This document shows positions 62,798 to 64,000 of a DNA stretch of 64,000 nt, one piece after another. Position 1 is the stretch's first letter, and each line of letters opens with the position of its first letter. This stretch comes from Glandiceps talaboti (Eukaryota; Hemichordata; Enteropneusta; Spengelidae). The position numbers were made by a program, and so were the translations under genes. Location: assembly GCF_964340395.1 (NCBI RefSeq), contig NC_135555.1, forward strand, positions 13,461,246 through 13,525,245, given 5' to 3'. The notes beneath the pieces are model-generated. The model was not told where the DNA came from. It saw nothing but the letters and a program-made list of their open reading frames with translations, and searched no databases.

Positions 62798-62839
62798 TTA
62801 CCGTAGTTCTTCGTTGATTTGGTCAAATTTCCTCGCCAT
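62798..62839 (-). CDS. Possible upstream ORF in PSKH1 leader (13 aa)
   Basis: MARKFDQINEELR then TAA, ending 64 nt before the PSKH1 ATG. Start context is strong (AAAATGG). It matters only if transcription begins upstream of it, as the TATA-like site at 62864 would allow. Confidence 0.35.
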   Translation of the reverse strand: MARKFDQINEELR

Positions 62840-62863
62840 TTTAAACTTCAAATTGGCACGATG

Positions 62864-62869
62864 TTTATA
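62864..62869 (-). promoter_or_regulatory. TATA-like box upstream of PSKH1
   Basis: TATAAA on the minus strand, 130 bp before the PSKH1 ATG. It would place the start site near 62835, close to the small upstream ORF start. Sequence match only in an A+T-rich genome. Confidence 0.3.
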
Positions 62870-63200
62870 CACCACCACCACAGTAAATGTATGGACTGAA
62901 ATAAAAGACGGAGTAATTTGAACCGAATAACGAGGTAACCTTATCACTCCGCAGGGTCACAACACTAAACTAAACCTTTTTTTGCTTGTTTTTTGTCAAT
63001 TTTATATATAAATTGTTTGAGGGAAGATAATAATTATTCTCTGGAAACAAAAGTTGAGTTACTTTTACGATTCAAAATACTTCTACACATTTTATATTTA
63101 AAAAAAGTAATCCTGGCGGATTGATATTCAAAGGACAACGTATTGATTGCCGATCACAAAAGAATGAGCTGGATGAAGCAGACTCCTGAACTACCTTATG

Positions 63201-63208
63201 TGACGTCA
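63201..63208. promoter_or_regulatory. CRE palindrome upstream of PSKH1
   Basis: TGACGTCA, 467 bp upstream of the PSKH1 ATG, with an ACCAAT motif 25 bp away. Same 8-mer as upstream of KIF28. Confidence 0.4.
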
Positions 63209-64000
63209 CGTCGTTATAACAACTCTCAAACCAATCAAGTAATTGAAGCGCAACATCATCATATTTCCAATTTCACACGGATCGTTTCAAGGTGTCTTTT
63301 AAAAGCAGTTATTAAAACGCTTATTTTAGGTGGAGTTAAGAAAAGTCGTATAGTCGATAGTAGTATCAACTATGTACAATTACAAATGGCAAGACCAACC
63401 AGAACTTGAAAAATATCATGTTTTAATACTCACGTACGTTATGAGCTTTATCAATTTATTTTTAATGTTGTGGTTACCAAATTTGTTATCAATTTCAGAA
63501 TGAACGCTTACAACATGGAAAAGAAGAGCTACCCGACGAAACAATTAAAACTTCAAGTTTTTCCTCGAGATCGTTAAAAATAAAATTAAGCTTCAGGTTA
63601 CCGAACATCGTAGTGCCGTGTCCAATGGCAGAACTAAAGCCGTGACAGTTGAAGTAATGTATTTTCTTTTATTTGTCTGTTTCTATAAACTTGCTATAAA
63701 TAAATCAATTTTCACCGCATCCACCCCTCCAAAAATAACATCTTAATTCTCAGCCTAAGTAACTCACCGATGTATGGTGGCGACAATCGAGCGCTGCGAA
63801 TTTTGCAGCAGCCAATTTCTGAGTCGTATCTCAGCCCATATCAACACTAGTTTTCTGATTTCTGATAAAAATGTACATTCACAACAAACGATTTAACATC
63901 TAACAGAAATTCAACGTGACGATTCCCTGGTAGGAGGATTGATAATCGGGTGTCTTACACCATGGAAGTATTATCCACGTTATACTTCCATGCTTACCAC

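Larger units (their letters stand above)
62735..64000. other. PSKH1 5' UTR/promoter and upstream flank
   Basis: Contains the leader features above. Human PSKH1 has a non-coding first exon; a CG/GTGAGT donor-like site on the minus strand at about 63769 could belong to one here. No coding gene is supported. Confidence 0.5.

Noticed and set aside
63143-63409. 88-codon plus-strand frame upstream of PSKH1
   Set aside because: No recognisable motif and lies in the probable promoter region; likely chance.
63769-63860. Possible exon ending CG/GTGAGT on the minus strand
   Set aside because: A good donor but no supporting reading frame or homology; at most a non-coding first exon of PSKH1, mentioned in the flank entry only.

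Overview
The window is nuclear DNA from an animal, most likely a marine invertebrate. It is A+T-rich, with long spliceosomal introns (GT..AG, strong polypyrimidine tracts), many microsatellites and minisatellites, and many small palindromic transposable elements. I cannot name the species from sequence alone. Nothing prokaryotic, viral, rRNA-, tRNA- or CRISPR-like was found.

Two protein-coding genes were reconstructed by hand, both on the minus strand. (1) Positions 37334 down to 2040 hold a complete 28-exon kinesin-3 family gene. All intron phases agree and the total CDS is 3222 nt, giving a protein of 1073 aa. It has an N-terminal motor (P-loop, switch I, switch II), neck and coiled-coil segments, an FHA domain, a DPFWEP motif and a C2-like region. 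No PH domain is visible. This is the layout of KIF28. The last exon ends in Cys-Ile-Val-Met, a possible prenylation (CaaX) box. (2) Positions 62734 down to 48385 hold a two-exon PSKH1 orthologue of 401 aa: a Ser/Thr kinase with an N-terminal MGC acylation motif, one 13.1-kb intron, and a Ser/Arg/Lys-rich plus acidic tail.

Layout: 1-2039 is KIF28 3' UTR and downstream DNA. 2040-37334 is KIF28, with the motor exons spread over the 5' 18 kb and micro-exons of 17 and 23 nt isolated in large introns. 37335-48384 is an intergenic spacer with a 51-bp satellite. 48385-62734 is PSKH1. 62735-64000 is the PSKH1 upstream region. The two genes share no obvious pathway; they are tandem neighbours on one strand.

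The non-coding DNA is rich in structured repeats. There are two foldback elements sharing CAATCTGATTAAAATC termini with 9-bp target-site duplications, and a four-copy MITE family with CTGTAAG ends. A two-copy MITE family has AATT at both ends. A non-LTR retroposon 3' end sits inside an older inverted repeat and has an 11-bp target-site duplication. Two minisatellites show higher-order structure. All computations here were done by eye; boundaries of degenerate repeats are approximate.
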